Source: Opitutaceae bacterium
GTDB lineage: Bacteria; Verrucomicrobiota; Verrucomicrobiia; Opitutales; Opitutaceae
Assembly: GCA_014879845.1 (NCBI GenBank)
Contig: JACSRI010000192.1
Coordinates: 1 to 55,717 of the forward strand
Reading direction: 5' to 3'
Length of the DNA: 55,717 bases
Shown here in pieces: positions 7,718 to 16,532 of this stretch; the first letter of the stretch is position 1; each line of letters opens with the position of its first letter. A program made the position numbers and the translations under genes. The notes under the pieces were generated by a model. The model was not told the origin of the DNA and searched no databases. It saw nothing but the letters and a program-made list of their open reading frames with translations.

Positions 7718-8862
7718 GCGCGGCCTCCTTCCGTCCCAGCTCCCTGCGCGAGACCGCGCGGGAACGTGCGCGCGAGCAGCGCGCCGAAGACATCCTCCTC
7801 GATCTCGCCCGCCGGACTCGGGCCGGCGCTGAGGAAGAGCGGACGCAGCCCGCTCTGCAGGACGTAGCGCCAGAGCTTGCCCGGGCGGCGGACCTCGTCG
7901 AGATGCGTGAAGACCAGGTGCGTGGCGCCGCACGCGCGGCCCATCTCGATCGTGTCGGCGATCACCTCGGCCTCGCTCGCGGCATTCACGACCAGGATAC
8001 GCGTGTCGACGCGCAGGGCGTCGAGCATGCCGGCGAGATGCTTGTGCTCGGCATGCGCGTCGAGACCGACGCCGGGGACGTCGACATAGAGCAGGCTGGA
8101 TCGGTCAAACTCCTCGACCTCGGCGGCCGAGCGCAGGAGCGGCGCGCCCAGCACGTCGCTGAAGGCGGCGAGACCGTCGCTCGCATTCGGCTGGTCGCCG
8201 TCGAGCTTGAGGATCGCGGGCTTGCGGCCGTGGACGAACACGTCGAGGGCGATGGCCTTGCACAGCGCGGTGGTCTTCCCCACCCCGCAGGTGCCGAGGT
8301 AGACGCGGCGCGGGCCGGCGGGACGACGCGGCACGCGATCGTAGTTTTTCCTCAACCACGCCACGAGGTGCGCGAGCGCCTCGGGCAGCGGCGTGCGGTC
8401 CCAGTCGAGGTCGGGAGTCTCGGCGCGGACGCGGTCGATGAGCGTCTCATCCAGCCCGCTCGCGCGCAGCAAGGAAACCGAGCGGCGCGGAGCCGCGGGC
8501 TCGGCCGGGGCCTCCGCGCGCGATTCCGCCACCGGACGCACGAACGCGGCCGGCGCAGCGGAGGCGGCCAGAAGCTGCTCGGCGGCGGAGTCGCCCTCGG
8601 CGAGGGCCGGCGCGGCCGCACTCGTCGCGGGAGCCCCACCCACCTCGACGATGACCTCAAGGCGCGGCTTCTGCAGGAAGCGTCCGAGTCCGCCGGCCTC
8701 GATCTGGCGCACGGCGAGCACGCGGGCGCCTGCGCCAAAGCGCTCCTGCACGAGACGGACGGCCTCGGCGGCCGAGCGCACAACGAGGCGGTACTGCACC
8801 GGCGCGGCGGCAGGCTGGGTCTGCGGGGCGGAGGATTCGGGTTTCCGTGAGGCCTGGGTCAT
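7714..8862 (-). CDS. flhF: divergent FlhF-like SRP-type GTPase
   Basis: 382 residues. FlhF is an SRP-related GTPase that sets flagellar position and number. The N-domain (about 22-75) has the usual YRLVVRSAAEAVRLVQERFG pattern, then an Ala-rich linker and the NG domain from about 130. The P-loop is intact (GTCGVGKTT, 190-198). Other motifs have drifted: the G2 DTYR-type motif reads DGDQPNAS, the G3 DTAG reads DVPG (261-264), and the G4 TKLD reads THLD (319-322). GTP binding may be altered. It lies 42 nt after flhA. No flhG follows; the 86-aa gene takes its place. Confidence 0.85.
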   Translation of the reverse strand: MTQASRKPESSAPQTQPAAAPVQYRLVVRSAAEAVRLVQERFGAGARVLAVRQIEAGGLGRFLQKPRLEVIVEVGGAPATSAAAPALAEGDSAAEQLLAASAAPAAFVRPVAESRAEAPAEPAAPRRSVSLLRASGLDETLIDRVRAETPDLDWDRTPLPEALAHLVAWLRKNYDRVPRRPAGPRRVYLGTCGVGKTTALCKAIALDVFVHGRKPAILKLDGDQPNASDGLAAFSDVLGAPLLRSAAEVEEFDRSSLLYVDVPGVGLDAHAEHKHLAGMLDALRVDTRILVVNAASEAEVIADTIEMGRACGATHLVFTHLDEVRRPGKLWRYVLQSGLRPLFLSAGPSPAGEIEEDVFGALLARTFPRGLAQGAGTEGGRA

Positions 8863-8904
8863 GGGACAGTTGTGTTGGCTGCGATGAACGGTTCAGCGTG
8901 TGGA

Positions 8905-11124
8905 TCAGGCGGCGGCCGGCACGGCGGCCGGGGTGCTCACGGGCATGGGGGCACCGCGCAGGCCACCCGGCGGCAGCGAGACGATGCCGAAGGTCCGTAT
9001 CTCGATCTGCGACGGAAGCTCCTGGTAACTCAGCACGATGAGCTTGGGGAGCGACGGCTCGAAGAAGCGCTTGAACGCGAGGCGGATCTCCGCCGTCGTG
9101 ACCAGGATCGGCTGCATGCCCTTGCCGGTCATGTCGGCCACGCGCGTGTTGAGCTCGTTGAGCAAGTGCTGCGCGAGCTGCGGGTCGAGCGTGAGCGTGA
9201 TGTCGTAGGGCGTGCGCTGCACGCGCGAGAGCAGGTGCTGCTCGATACGCGGGTCGAGCGTCACGGCCTCGAGCACACCGGGCGAGGTCTCGAGTTCGGC
9301 CACGAAATACTCGCCGAGGCGGCGGCGGACCTGTTCGGCGAGGTCGTCGGGATTCTTCGAGATGTGGGCGTTGTCGGCCACGGCCTCGAGCACGAGAGGG
9401 AGATTGCGCACGGAGACGCCCTCGCGCAGGAGATTCTGGATCACACGCTGGATCACGCCGATGTTGACCAGGTCGGGCAGCAGCTCGGCCACGAGCGTGG
9501 GGTGCTTCTGCTTGACCACGTCGACCAGCGCCTGGACGTCCTGGCGCGTGAGCAGGTGGTGCGCGTGCTGGCGAATCGCCTCGGAGAGGTGCGTGACGAG
9601 CACCGAGCTGGCGTCGACCACGGAAAAGCCGTTGATCTCGGCCGACTTCCGCTCCTCCTCGCCGATCCAGACCGCGTCGATGCCGAAGACCGGCTCGACC
9701 GTCGGGATGCCGCGCAGCTGCACCTTGCTGCCAGCGACATTCATGGCGAGCCAGCGCTTGGGCATGAGACGGCTGCGGCCGATTTCCTTGCCGCGCAGGA
9801 GGAAGCGGTACTCGTTCGTATCCAGTTCCAGGTTATCGCGCACGGCGATGGGCGGCACGACGAGGCCGAGCTCGCGGGCGATCGTCTTGCGCACGCCGGT
9901 GATGCGGTCGAGCAGGTCGCCGTTCTGCGCGCGGTCGGCCAGGGCCACGACATTGTAACCGAGCTCGATGGCGAAGGGCTCGCTCTCGATGAGCTTCTCG
10001 AACTCGGCGCCGATCGTGCCGGGCGCGGCGGCGGCGGGAGCGGCCCCGGCGGCCTGCGGTGCACCCGCGGGCGCGGCACCGGCGCGGGCGCCCTCGGCCT
10101 TGGCCGGCGCGGCAGACTCGGCGGCCGCGGCCGCAGCGAGCGCCGCCTGCTTCTTGCGCAGCACCCAGCCGACGTAGCCGGTGATCGCAGCCGTGACGAG
10201 GAACGGCACCATCGGCATGCCGGGCACGATCGCGAACACGCCGAGCATCGCGGAGAGCACGAGCATCGCGCGCGGGTAGGCGGTGAGCTGCTGGGTGATA
10301 TGCGAGCCGAGGTCGTCCGTGTCGGACGTGCGCGTGACGAGCACGCCGGCCGCGAGCGAAACAATGAGGGCCGGGATCTGCGACACGAGGCCGTCGCCGA
10401 TGGAGAGCAGCGTGAACTTCTGCAGCGACTCCGTGAGCGAGAGGTCCATCTGCAGCACGCCGATGATGATGCCGCCCACGACATTGATCAGCGTGATCAC
10501 GATGCCCGCCATGGCGTCGCCGCGGACGAACTTCGAGGCGCCGTCCATCGCGCCGTAGAAGTCGGCCTCCTTCTGGATCTTCAGGCGGCGCTTCGTCGCC
10601 GTGCCCTCGTCGATCAGGCCGGCGTTGAGCTCGGCGTCGATCGCCATCTGCTTGCCGGGCATGGCATCGAGCGTGAAGCGCGCGGCCACCTCGGCGATGC
10701 GCCCCGCGCCCTTGGTGATCACGACGAAATTGATCACCACGAGAATGAGGAACACAACCGAACCCACGACGTAGTTGCCGCGCACGACGAAGTTGCCGAA
10801 CGCCTCGATCACGTGGCCGGCGAAACCGTCGAGCAGGATGAGTCGCGTCGACGCGATGTTCAGGCCGAGCCGGAAGAGCGTCACGCCGAGCAGGATTGTC
10901 GGGAAACTGGAAAACTCCGGCGCATCCTTCACGTAGATGATGGTGAGGAGGATGAGCAGCGAGATGCCGATGCTCGCCGCGAGCAGCACGTCCAGCAGCG
11001 CGGACGGCACCGGGATGATCATCAGCACGACCGTGCCGAAGAGGGCGCCGGTGAGCAGCAGGTCGCCGCTGGTGAACAGGCCGGCGAGTCCGCGACGCTT
11101 GGTTTGGGGAGTGGTGGTGCTCAT
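8905..11124 (-). CDS. flhA: flagellar export gate protein FlhA
   Basis: 739 residues; the largest component of the flagellar type III export gate, in the inner membrane under the basal body. The N-terminal part (about 20-325) has eight hydrophobic segments with the FHIPEP-type cytosolic loop (KGAGRIAEVAARFTLDAMPGKQMAIDAELNAG). The C-terminal cytosolic platform runs from about 375. The linker at about 328-370 is a long Ala/Gly/Pro-rich stretch, which makes the protein longer than the usual 690-700. The start ATG at 11124 overlaps the flhB stop by 4 nt; a far longer frame upstream is only flhB antiphase. Confidence 0.95.
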   Translation of the reverse strand: MSTTTPQTKRRGLAGLFTSGDLLLTGALFGTVVLMIIPVPSALLDVLLAASIGISLLILLTIIYVKDAPEFSSFPTILLGVTLFRLGLNIASTRLILLDGFAGHVIEAFGNFVVRGNYVVGSVVFLILVVINFVVITKGAGRIAEVAARFTLDAMPGKQMAIDAELNAGLIDEGTATKRRLKIQKEADFYGAMDGASKFVRGDAMAGIVITLINVVGGIIIGVLQMDLSLTESLQKFTLLSIGDGLVSQIPALIVSLAAGVLVTRTSDTDDLGSHITQQLTAYPRAMLVLSAMLGVFAIVPGMPMVPFLVTAAITGYVGWVLRKKQAALAAAAAAESAAPAKAEGARAGAAPAGAPQAAGAAPAAAAPGTIGAEFEKLIESEPFAIELGYNVVALADRAQNGDLLDRITGVRKTIARELGLVVPPIAVRDNLELDTNEYRFLLRGKEIGRSRLMPKRWLAMNVAGSKVQLRGIPTVEPVFGIDAVWIGEEERKSAEINGFSVVDASSVLVTHLSEAIRQHAHHLLTRQDVQALVDVVKQKHPTLVAELLPDLVNIGVIQRVIQNLLREGVSVRNLPLVLEAVADNAHISKNPDDLAEQVRRRLGEYFVAELETSPGVLEAVTLDPRIEQHLLSRVQRTPYDITLTLDPQLAQHLLNELNTRVADMTGKGMQPILVTTAEIRLAFKRFFEPSLPKLIVLSYQELPSQIEIRTFGIVSLPPGGLRGAPMPVSTPAAVPAAA

Positions 11125-12221
11125 GCGACGAGGCCAAGGCGGCGGGCCTTGAGACGGTGGAAGTAGTAGCGGTGCGTGCGGTAGACGAAGCCGAGGATCT
11201 CGGCCACGGCCTGGTAGAGCTGGACGGGGATCTCCTTGCCGACCTGGCCGTACTTGTAGAGGGCGCGGGCGACGGGCTTGTTCTCGACCATCGGCACCTC
11301 GTGCCGGGCGGCGAGTTCCTTGATCCGGCGCGCGAATACATCCCGGCCGCGGGCCACGACGACCGGGGCGCGGTCGCGGCCGCGTTCGTATTTCAGCGCG
11401 ACGGCGAAGTGGGTCGGGTTGGTCACGACCACGTCGGCCGTGGGAACGGCCTGGAGCATCTGGCGCTGCAGGAGCCGGCGCGCGAGGGCGCGCTGCGCGG
11501 CCTTCACGTGCGGGTCGATCTCCTGGTTCTTCCGCTCCTGTTTGACCTCCTCCTTGGTCATCATGAGGTCCTTGCTGGACTTGCGCCAGGCATGGAAGAA
11601 GCTGATCGCCGCGATGACCGAGACCGCGATGGCGATGCGCACGAGCATGTAGAGTGTCGTGTCGCCGATGAACGCGCCGACGTGGCCGACCGCCACGGGC
11701 GTGTAGAAGATCGGGTCGTCGAGGATGCGGCTGATCGCGGCCCAGAGCACCGCGCCGATGGCCCCGAGCTTGAGCAAGTCGATCCCGAGCCGCACGAAGA
11801 CATCCTTCGAGACGACGCGCTGGAAACCGGTCACGGGGTTGAGCCGCTCCCACTTGAACTCGAGGACTTTCGGCGTGAGCCGGAAACCCGTCTGCAGGCC
11901 GCCCGCCGTGATGCCGGCGAAAATCGCGGCCGCGACGATCGGAAACGCGAGCGAGCCCATGAAAACCATCGCCTGCTGCACCCAGTATTGGAGTCCCGAG
12001 GACGAAACCTCGAAGCGCTGCAGGTTGCCAAAGATGTAGGCGCCGACCTCCATCACGCGGCCGGCCACCCCCGGGGCGGCGAAGAGCAGCGCGACGAACG
12101 CCGCGATCAGGCTGAAGGCGATGGCCACGTCGGGAGACTGCGCAAACTGGCCATTCTCGAACGCCTCCTGCCGGCGCTTCGGCGTCGCCTCCTCGGTCTT
12201 GCTGGCTTGGTCCTCGGCCAT
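11121..12221 (-). CDS. flhB: flagellar export switch protein FlhB
   Basis: 366 residues. The N-terminus is typical (EDQASKTEEATPKRRQEAFENGQ), followed by four membrane helices (about 30-210) and the cytosolic autoprotease domain. The NPTH motif (Asn268-Pro269) is present. Self-cleavage there switches export from rod/hook to filament substrates after contact with FliK. It is 4 nt after fliR and overlaps flhA by 4 nt. Length and motif are normal for the family. Confidence 0.95.
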   Translation of the reverse strand: MAEDQASKTEEATPKRRQEAFENGQFAQSPDVAIAFSLIAAFVALLFAAPGVAGRVMEVGAYIFGNLQRFEVSSSGLQYWVQQAMVFMGSLAFPIVAAAIFAGITAGGLQTGFRLTPKVLEFKWERLNPVTGFQRVVSKDVFVRLGIDLLKLGAIGAVLWAAISRILDDPIFYTPVAVGHVGAFIGDTTLYMLVRIAIAVSVIAAISFFHAWRKSSKDLMMTKEEVKQERKNQEIDPHVKAAQRALARRLLQRQMLQAVPTADVVVTNPTHFAVALKYERGRDRAPVVVARGRDVFARRIKELAARHEVPMVENKPVARALYKYGQVGKEIPVQLYQAVAEILGFVYRTHRYYFHRLKARRLGLVA

Positions 12222-12225
12222 GGCG

Positions 12226-12990
12226 TCAGCGCAGCCCGAAGGGCAGGAAGTGCAGCATCAGCTCGGGTGCGGCGTCGAGCTCCTGCACGATGTAGTGGGC
12301 GATCAGCCCGATGGAGAGCGCGAGCATCGACATGCCGGCCACGATGCGCGCGGAGAAACTGAGGATGAAGACGTTCATGCGCGGCACGACGCGGCCGAGC
12401 ACGGAGAAGGTGAGATTGACGAGGAAGTTCGTCGCCATGACCGGCGCCGCCATGAGCAGGCCCAGCACGAAGAGCCGCGAGGTGTGGCGCACGACGGTGT
12501 CGACGAACGCGCCGTCCGGCGTCTGGAGGCCGGGCGGCACCAGTTCCAGGCTGCGCGCGAAGGCGAAGAAGACGGCGTAATGTGCTCCGGATACGAAGAT
12601 GAGCAGGCCGAGGTAGAAGAGACCGGTACCGAGGGGGTTGCCGGCCACGCCCGCGTCGGGATTGAACTCCGGGGCCGGGCTCAGACCGATCTCCACCGCG
12701 AGGATCTGCGTGGCGATATCGAGCGCGAAGAAGACCAGGCGCACCGCGATGCCCATGAGCAGGCCGATCGAGATCTCCTTGGCCACGAGCAGGAGCACCT
12801 CGAACATCCCGGTGGGATAGACCGCCGCCGCGTCGGCGTACGGCATGACGATCCAGCCGAGCAGCGCGGCGAACGCGATACGCAGCGTCCGCGGCACCGA
12901 GCGCACGACGAAGAGCGGGAGCACGATCATCAGGGCGCCGGCCCTGAAGCTCGTGAGCATCCACAGAAACATGTCGGCGCTGTCGAACAC
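12226..12990 (-). CDS. fliR: flagellar export gate protein FliR
   Basis: 254 residues, strongly hydrophobic with about six membrane segments; part of the FliP5-Q4-R1 export channel. The family segment EISIGLLMGIAVRLVFFALDIATQILAVEIGLS is clear (about 88-120). The order fliP-fliQ-fliR-flhB-flhA is the classic one. The 50-nt gap to fliQ is the longest inside the export block. Confidence 0.93.
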   Translation of the reverse strand: MFDSADMFLWMLTSFRAGALMIVLPLFVVRSVPRTLRIAFAALLGWIVMPYADAAAVYPTGMFEVLLLVAKEISIGLLMGIAVRLVFFALDIATQILAVEIGLSPAPEFNPDAGVAGNPLGTGLFYLGLLIFVSGAHYAVFFAFARSLELVPPGLQTPDGAFVDTVVRHTSRLFVLGLLMAAPVMATNFLVNLTFSVLGRVVPRMNVFILSFSARIVAGMSMLALSIGLIAHYIVQELDAAPELMLHFLPFGLR

Positions 12991-13040
12991 GGGAAAGGGA
13001 GTAAGAGACTAGGAGGGACGGGGGGCCGAGGGATGCGGCG

Positions 13041-13310
13041 CTACCGCGTGATCTCGGGAAAGCGGTGGATCACCTGCACGGTGAACTCCATGAGCGTGCG
13101 CATCAGCCAGTGCGCGGAGACGAGCATGACCGCGGCGACGGCCACGAGCTTGGGCACGAAGGCGAGCGTCTGCTCGTGGATGCTGGTGACGGCCTGGATC
13201 AGGCTGACGACGAGGCCCACGGCCATGGCGGTGACGAGGATCGGCGCGACGAGCAGCAGCGCGTGCGTGATCGTGAAGCGGAACATCTCGATGCCGGCTT
13301 CGATGTTCAT
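13041..13310 (-). CDS. fliQ: flagellar export gate protein FliQ
   Basis: 89 residues with two membrane helices (about 15-40 and 53-75) and the conserved VVSLIQAVTSIHEQTLAFVPK hairpin region of FliQ/SctS proteins. It forms the channel with FliP and FliR. Its start overlaps the fliP stop by 4 nt (ATGA), suggesting coupled translation. Confidence 0.94.
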   Translation of the reverse strand: MNIEAGIEMFRFTITHALLLVAPILVTAMAVGLVVSLIQAVTSIHEQTLAFVPKLVAVAAVMLVSAHWLMRTLMEFTVQVIHRFPEITR

Positions 13311-14113
13311 ACGTGAAAGCTCTCCACCAGCGAGCGCACGACCAGCGACCAGCCGTCGACGAGGACGAAGAGCAGGAGCTTGAACGGGAGCGCGACCACC
13401 GTCGGGGGCATCATCATCATGCCCATGCTCATGAGCGTGGTCGCGACGAGGAAATCGATGATGATGAAGGGAAGGAAGACGAGGAACCCCATCTGGAAGG
13501 CGTTGCGCAGCTCGCTCATCACGAAGGCCGGCACGACGATGCGCATGGGCAGCTCGCTCGCGCGCGTCGGGCCCATGCGCGCGAGTTCGAGGAAGAACTC
13601 GATGTCGGAGACCCGCGTCTGTTTCAGCATGAACTGCTTGAGCGGCTCCGAGCCTTTCTCCAGCGCCTGCTGCGTGGTCATCTCCTTGGCGAAGTAGGGC
13701 TCGATCGCCTCCGTGTTCATGCGGTCAAACACCGGTTGCATGATGTAGAAGGTCAGGATGAGCCCGAGGCCGACGATGATCTGATTCGAGGGCGCCTGGT
13801 GCACGCCGAGCGCGGTGCGCACGAAGCCGAGCACGATCACGATCCGGGTGAAGCTCGTCATGAGGATGACGATCGACGGCCCGAGCGTGAGCAGGGTCAT
13901 CAACAGCAACACCTGGATGGATACGCCGAGGTCCGGCGTGGCCCCCTGGCCGCCGCTGAGCGAGATGTTGATCTGCGCGCTGCCGCCGGCCGCCCCGGGC
14001 GTGGCCGCCTCGGGGAGCGTGGGCGCGGGCGGCGTGGCCGTCTGCGCGAGGGCCGGGCCGGCGAGGAACACCGCGGCCAGCGCGAGCACGAGGATGGAGG
14101 CGAGGCGGCGCAT
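13307..14113 (-). CDS. fliP: flagellar export gate protein FliP
   Basis: 268 residues. FliP proteins carry a cleaved signal peptide, and residues 1-23 (MRRLASILVLALAAVFLAGPALAQ) fit. Then come four membrane segments and the family signatures LLMTLLTLGPSIVILMTSFTR (about 71-91), PSNQIIVGLGLILTF and MMMMPPTVVALPFKLLLFVLVDGW near the end. ATG at 14113 is chosen for the signal peptide; a GTG far upstream lies in fliO antiphase. It is 4 nt after fliO. Confidence 0.95.
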   Translation of the reverse strand: MRRLASILVLALAAVFLAGPALAQTATPPAPTLPEAATPGAAGGSAQINISLSGGQGATPDLGVSIQVLLLMTLLTLGPSIVILMTSFTRIVIVLGFVRTALGVHQAPSNQIIVGLGLILTFYIMQPVFDRMNTEAIEPYFAKEMTTQQALEKGSEPLKQFMLKQTRVSDIEFFLELARMGPTRASELPMRIVVPAFVMSELRNAFQMGFLVFLPFIIIDFLVATTLMSMGMMMMPPTVVALPFKLLLFVLVDGWSLVVRSLVESFHV

Positions 14114-14117
14114 CGGT

Positions 14118-14627
14118 TCAGGCGTGGTGCGAACCCGGATGGAAGGGCTGGCGGCGCTCCTCCTCCTCGATCGAGGCGGCGGCCGCGGCGAGCGGGTGGC
14201 CCGCGAGCGGGGTGAGGTAATCAATGCGGCCCTGGCAGACGCCCAGGAGCATCTTCGCATCCTCATATTCGACCACCATGAGGAACTGGCGGTTGCCGAG
14301 CATCTTTGTCTCCAAGACCTTGAGACGGCCCTCGCTGCGCGCGAAGGGCTTGGGAAGGGAGCCGCGCTTGACCAAGAGCCAGGCGCCACCGACGAGCAGG
14401 CCGAGGACGACGACGTAGGCGACCGCCTGCGAAAGTCCACCGCTCGACGAGGGCGGCGAGAACGGGCTCGGGCTGTTGGCGCCCTGGGCCGGCTGCTGGG
14501 CGGCCGGTGCGGAACCGCGCGGGTAGACCACGTCGGACGGGTCGGTGCCGGCCGGCGTCTGGGCGCGGCCGGTGAGCCCCGCTCCGAGCATGAGTGCCAG
14601 GAACGCGGCGTGGATCACGGCCTTCAT
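14118..14627 (-). CDS. fliO: flagellar biosynthesis protein FliO
   Basis: 169 residues. A probable signal peptide (1-23) is followed by a Pro/Ser/Ala-rich segment, one membrane helix (about 68-88, AVAYVVVLGLLVGGAWLLVK) and a FliO-type cytosolic domain (LKVLETKMLGNRQFLMVVEYEDAKMLLGV). FliO assists assembly of the FliP ring. The start ATG overlaps the fliN stop as ATGA. Assignment rests on the conserved domain and on its place between fliN and fliP. Confidence 0.9.
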   Translation of the reverse strand: MKAVIHAAFLALMLGAGLTGRAQTPAGTDPSDVVYPRGSAPAAQQPAQGANSPSPFSPPSSSGGLSQAVAYVVVLGLLVGGAWLLVKRGSLPKPFARSEGRLKVLETKMLGNRQFLMVVEYEDAKMLLGVCQGRIDYLTPLAGHPLAAAAASIEEEERRQPFHPGSHHA

Positions 14628-14887
14628 GACGACGCCTGGCCGATGATTTCCGTGATCTTGATGCCGAAGGCTTCCTCGACCACGACGACCTCGCCGTAGG
14701 CGATGAGCTTGTCGTTGACGTAGAGTCCCACGGGATCGCGGGCCTGCTGGTCGAGTTGTATGACGGTGCCCGGCGTCATCTCCAGGATCTGCTTCATCGG
14801 AAGCTGGCAGGAGCCGAGCTTCACGGTGAGCTTCACCTTGACGTCGAGTACGAGTTCCAGGGCTTTTGGGTCCAACGTGGCGTCCAT
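14624..14887 (-). CDS. fliN: flagellar C-ring protein FliN
   Basis: 87 residues, essentially one SpoA domain: LDVKVKLTVKLGSCQLPMKQIL ... GTVIQLDQQARDPVGLYVNDKLIAYGEVVVVEEAFGIKITEI. It builds the bottom of the switch complex with FliM. It lacks the N-terminal extension of many FliN proteins. Its start shares one base with the fliM stop (TAATG), so translation is probably coupled. Confidence 0.95.
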   Translation of the reverse strand: MDATLDPKALELVLDVKVKLTVKLGSCQLPMKQILEMTPGTVIQLDQQARDPVGLYVNDKLIAYGEVVVVEEAFGIKITEIIGQASS

Positions 14888-15924
14888 TACACGTCCTCCG
14901 GGTGGAGTATTTGATCGATGCGGATGGCGAGGCGGCCGTCTTCGACGCCGACCTCACCGATGAACTTTGTCGCGTCGGCGACGCGCATGCGCGTGTCACC
15001 GAGGATCTCGCGGGGCAGGCGCAGCACATGGCCGGCCTTGAGCGCGATCACCTCGCGCAGCGTGAGCTCGCACGCATCCCACTCCGCGCTCATGCGGATC
15101 GGGATGGCGTTGTAAGTCGGGCGCCAGGCGCCGTGGCGCTTGGCCCGGCCATCGGCCGAGGCGTCGGGCACGCGCGCGGCGGCGATCGAGCGGAGAAACC
15201 CTTCGACGGAAGGCAGCGGGATCGCGATCTGCACGCGCTCGGTGCAGTCGCCGATCGAGCCCTCAAGCACGACCACGAGCATGACCGTGTCGCTGGCGGA
15301 CGACTGCAGGTAGCGGCCGCCGCTTTCGCGCCCGACGATGGCGGGGTTGAGCTTGTGCTCGGAACCCCACATGCGGCACCACTCCTCCAGGATGACCAGG
15401 AGGGTGTCGTCGAGCAGGTTCATCTCGATCTCGGTCATGTGCTCGGGAATCTTCACCGAGTGGCCCTTGCCGCCGAGCATGCGGTCGACGATGGTGTGGC
15501 CGAGGCGCAGGCTCGTATCCAGCACGCCGACACCGGCGAGCGGGTCCATCTTGAAAAGGACGACGTGGCTCGGGTTGGCCACGGTGGCGGAAAAGCGCTT
15601 GTAGACCGCCGCGGCGATGCGCTGGACCTTCAGGGTGAAGTCCATGCGCAGGAAAATGGAAAGGCGCGCCGAGACGAAGGAGACAAACTCGTCGTGCTTC
15701 TGGCGCAGCACGCGCAGCACGGGCTCGTCGATGGCGAGCGGGTTGGAGAAGTCGTGGCTCTCGACGCGCGGCGGCGTCTCCTCGGGGAAGACCTCGCCGG
15801 AGTGGCGGAAGATCGGCGGAGCCTTCTCGACCGCACTGGCGGCCTCGGCCATCAGCCGGTCGATGTCGCTCTGGCTGAGGACGTCGCCGCCGCCACCGGG
15901 CATGTTCTGTTCGGGTCCGGCCAT
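14887..15924 (-). CDS. fliM: flagellar switch protein FliM
   Basis: 345 residues. Begins with the CheY-P-binding peptide LSQSDIDRLM (about 16-25), which is the docking site for CheY. A CheC-like middle domain follows (GHTIVDRMLGGKG, LLDDTLLVILEEWCRMW), then a C-terminal SpoA domain (PIRMSAEWDACELTLREVIALKAGHVLRL). The intact CheY-binding segment implies that a CheY exists elsewhere in the genome, since none is in this window. ATG at 15924 is 5 nt after fliL. Confidence 0.95.
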   Translation of the reverse strand: MAGPEQNMPGGGGDVLSQSDIDRLMAEAASAVEKAPPIFRHSGEVFPEETPPRVESHDFSNPLAIDEPVLRVLRQKHDEFVSFVSARLSIFLRMDFTLKVQRIAAAVYKRFSATVANPSHVVLFKMDPLAGVGVLDTSLRLGHTIVDRMLGGKGHSVKIPEHMTEIEMNLLDDTLLVILEEWCRMWGSEHKLNPAIVGRESGGRYLQSSASDTVMLVVVLEGSIGDCTERVQIAIPLPSVEGFLRSIAAARVPDASADGRAKRHGAWRPTYNAIPIRMSAEWDACELTLREVIALKAGHVLRLPREILGDTRMRVADATKFIGEVGVEDGRLAIRIDQILHPEDV

Positions 15925-15929
15925 GCGTG

Positions 15930-16499
15930 TTACTGGATGACGAACTCCGAGAAATAGATCTCCTCGACCACGCGCTCGTGGAGGACGGCCTCCATGGCGT
16001 AGATGATCTCGTTGCTCACCTTGCTCTTCGCGGCCGGATCCTCGAGGTCGGCGAGCGAGAGGCGCGCGAGCACGCCGATGGTGGCGTCGAGCATCTTCGC
16101 GCGGTTCTCCTCGGCGATCTTCGGGAACTCCGCGTTGGAGCTGTAGGCGGTGAAGGTCACCTTGATGTAGCGCGAGCGCATCGAGCCCGCGAGGTTGCTG
16201 ACGATGTCCTTGAACTCGTAGGCGATGGTGGGCTTCCCCTTCTCGCCGCCCTCCTTGCCGTGCTCGCCGGCCTTGGCCGGGGCACCGTGGCCGGACTCGG
16301 CGGCGCCGCCCGCGGCAGCCGCGGCGGCGAAGCGCTTCTCGAGCTGCGGGGCGATGACGAACATCGCCATCGCGTAGGACAGGACGGGAACGAGCACGAC
16401 GACGGCGATGACCGGCATCCACGCCGACATGCCTCCGCCGCCTGCCGCGGCGCCCGCTGGCGCCGCACCTTTGTCGCTGGGAGCTTCCTTCTCCGCCAT
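15930..16499 (-). CDS. fliL: flagellar basal body-associated protein FliL
   Basis: 189 residues. A short cytosolic N-terminus rich in Ala/Gly is followed by one membrane helix (about 25-50, AWMPVIAVVVLVPVLSYAMA). A Gly/Ala/His/Lys-rich linker leads to the periplasmic FliL domain (about 90-189, ending YAMEAVLHERVVEEIYFSEFVIQ). FliL surrounds and supports the stator. Located between flgE and fliM, as in many flagellar operons. Confidence 0.9.
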   Translation of the reverse strand: MAEKEAPSDKGAAPAGAAAGGGGMSAWMPVIAVVVLVPVLSYAMAMFVIAPQLEKRFAAAAAAGGAAESGHGAPAKAGEHGKEGGEKGKPTIAYEFKDIVSNLAGSMRSRYIKVTFTAYSSNAEFPKIAEENRAKMLDATIGVLARLSLADLEDPAAKSKVSNEIIYAMEAVLHERVVEEIYFSEFVIQ

Positions 16500-16532
16500 A
16501 AGTGCCCTTTCCCTGGATACGAGCGGTGGGTG

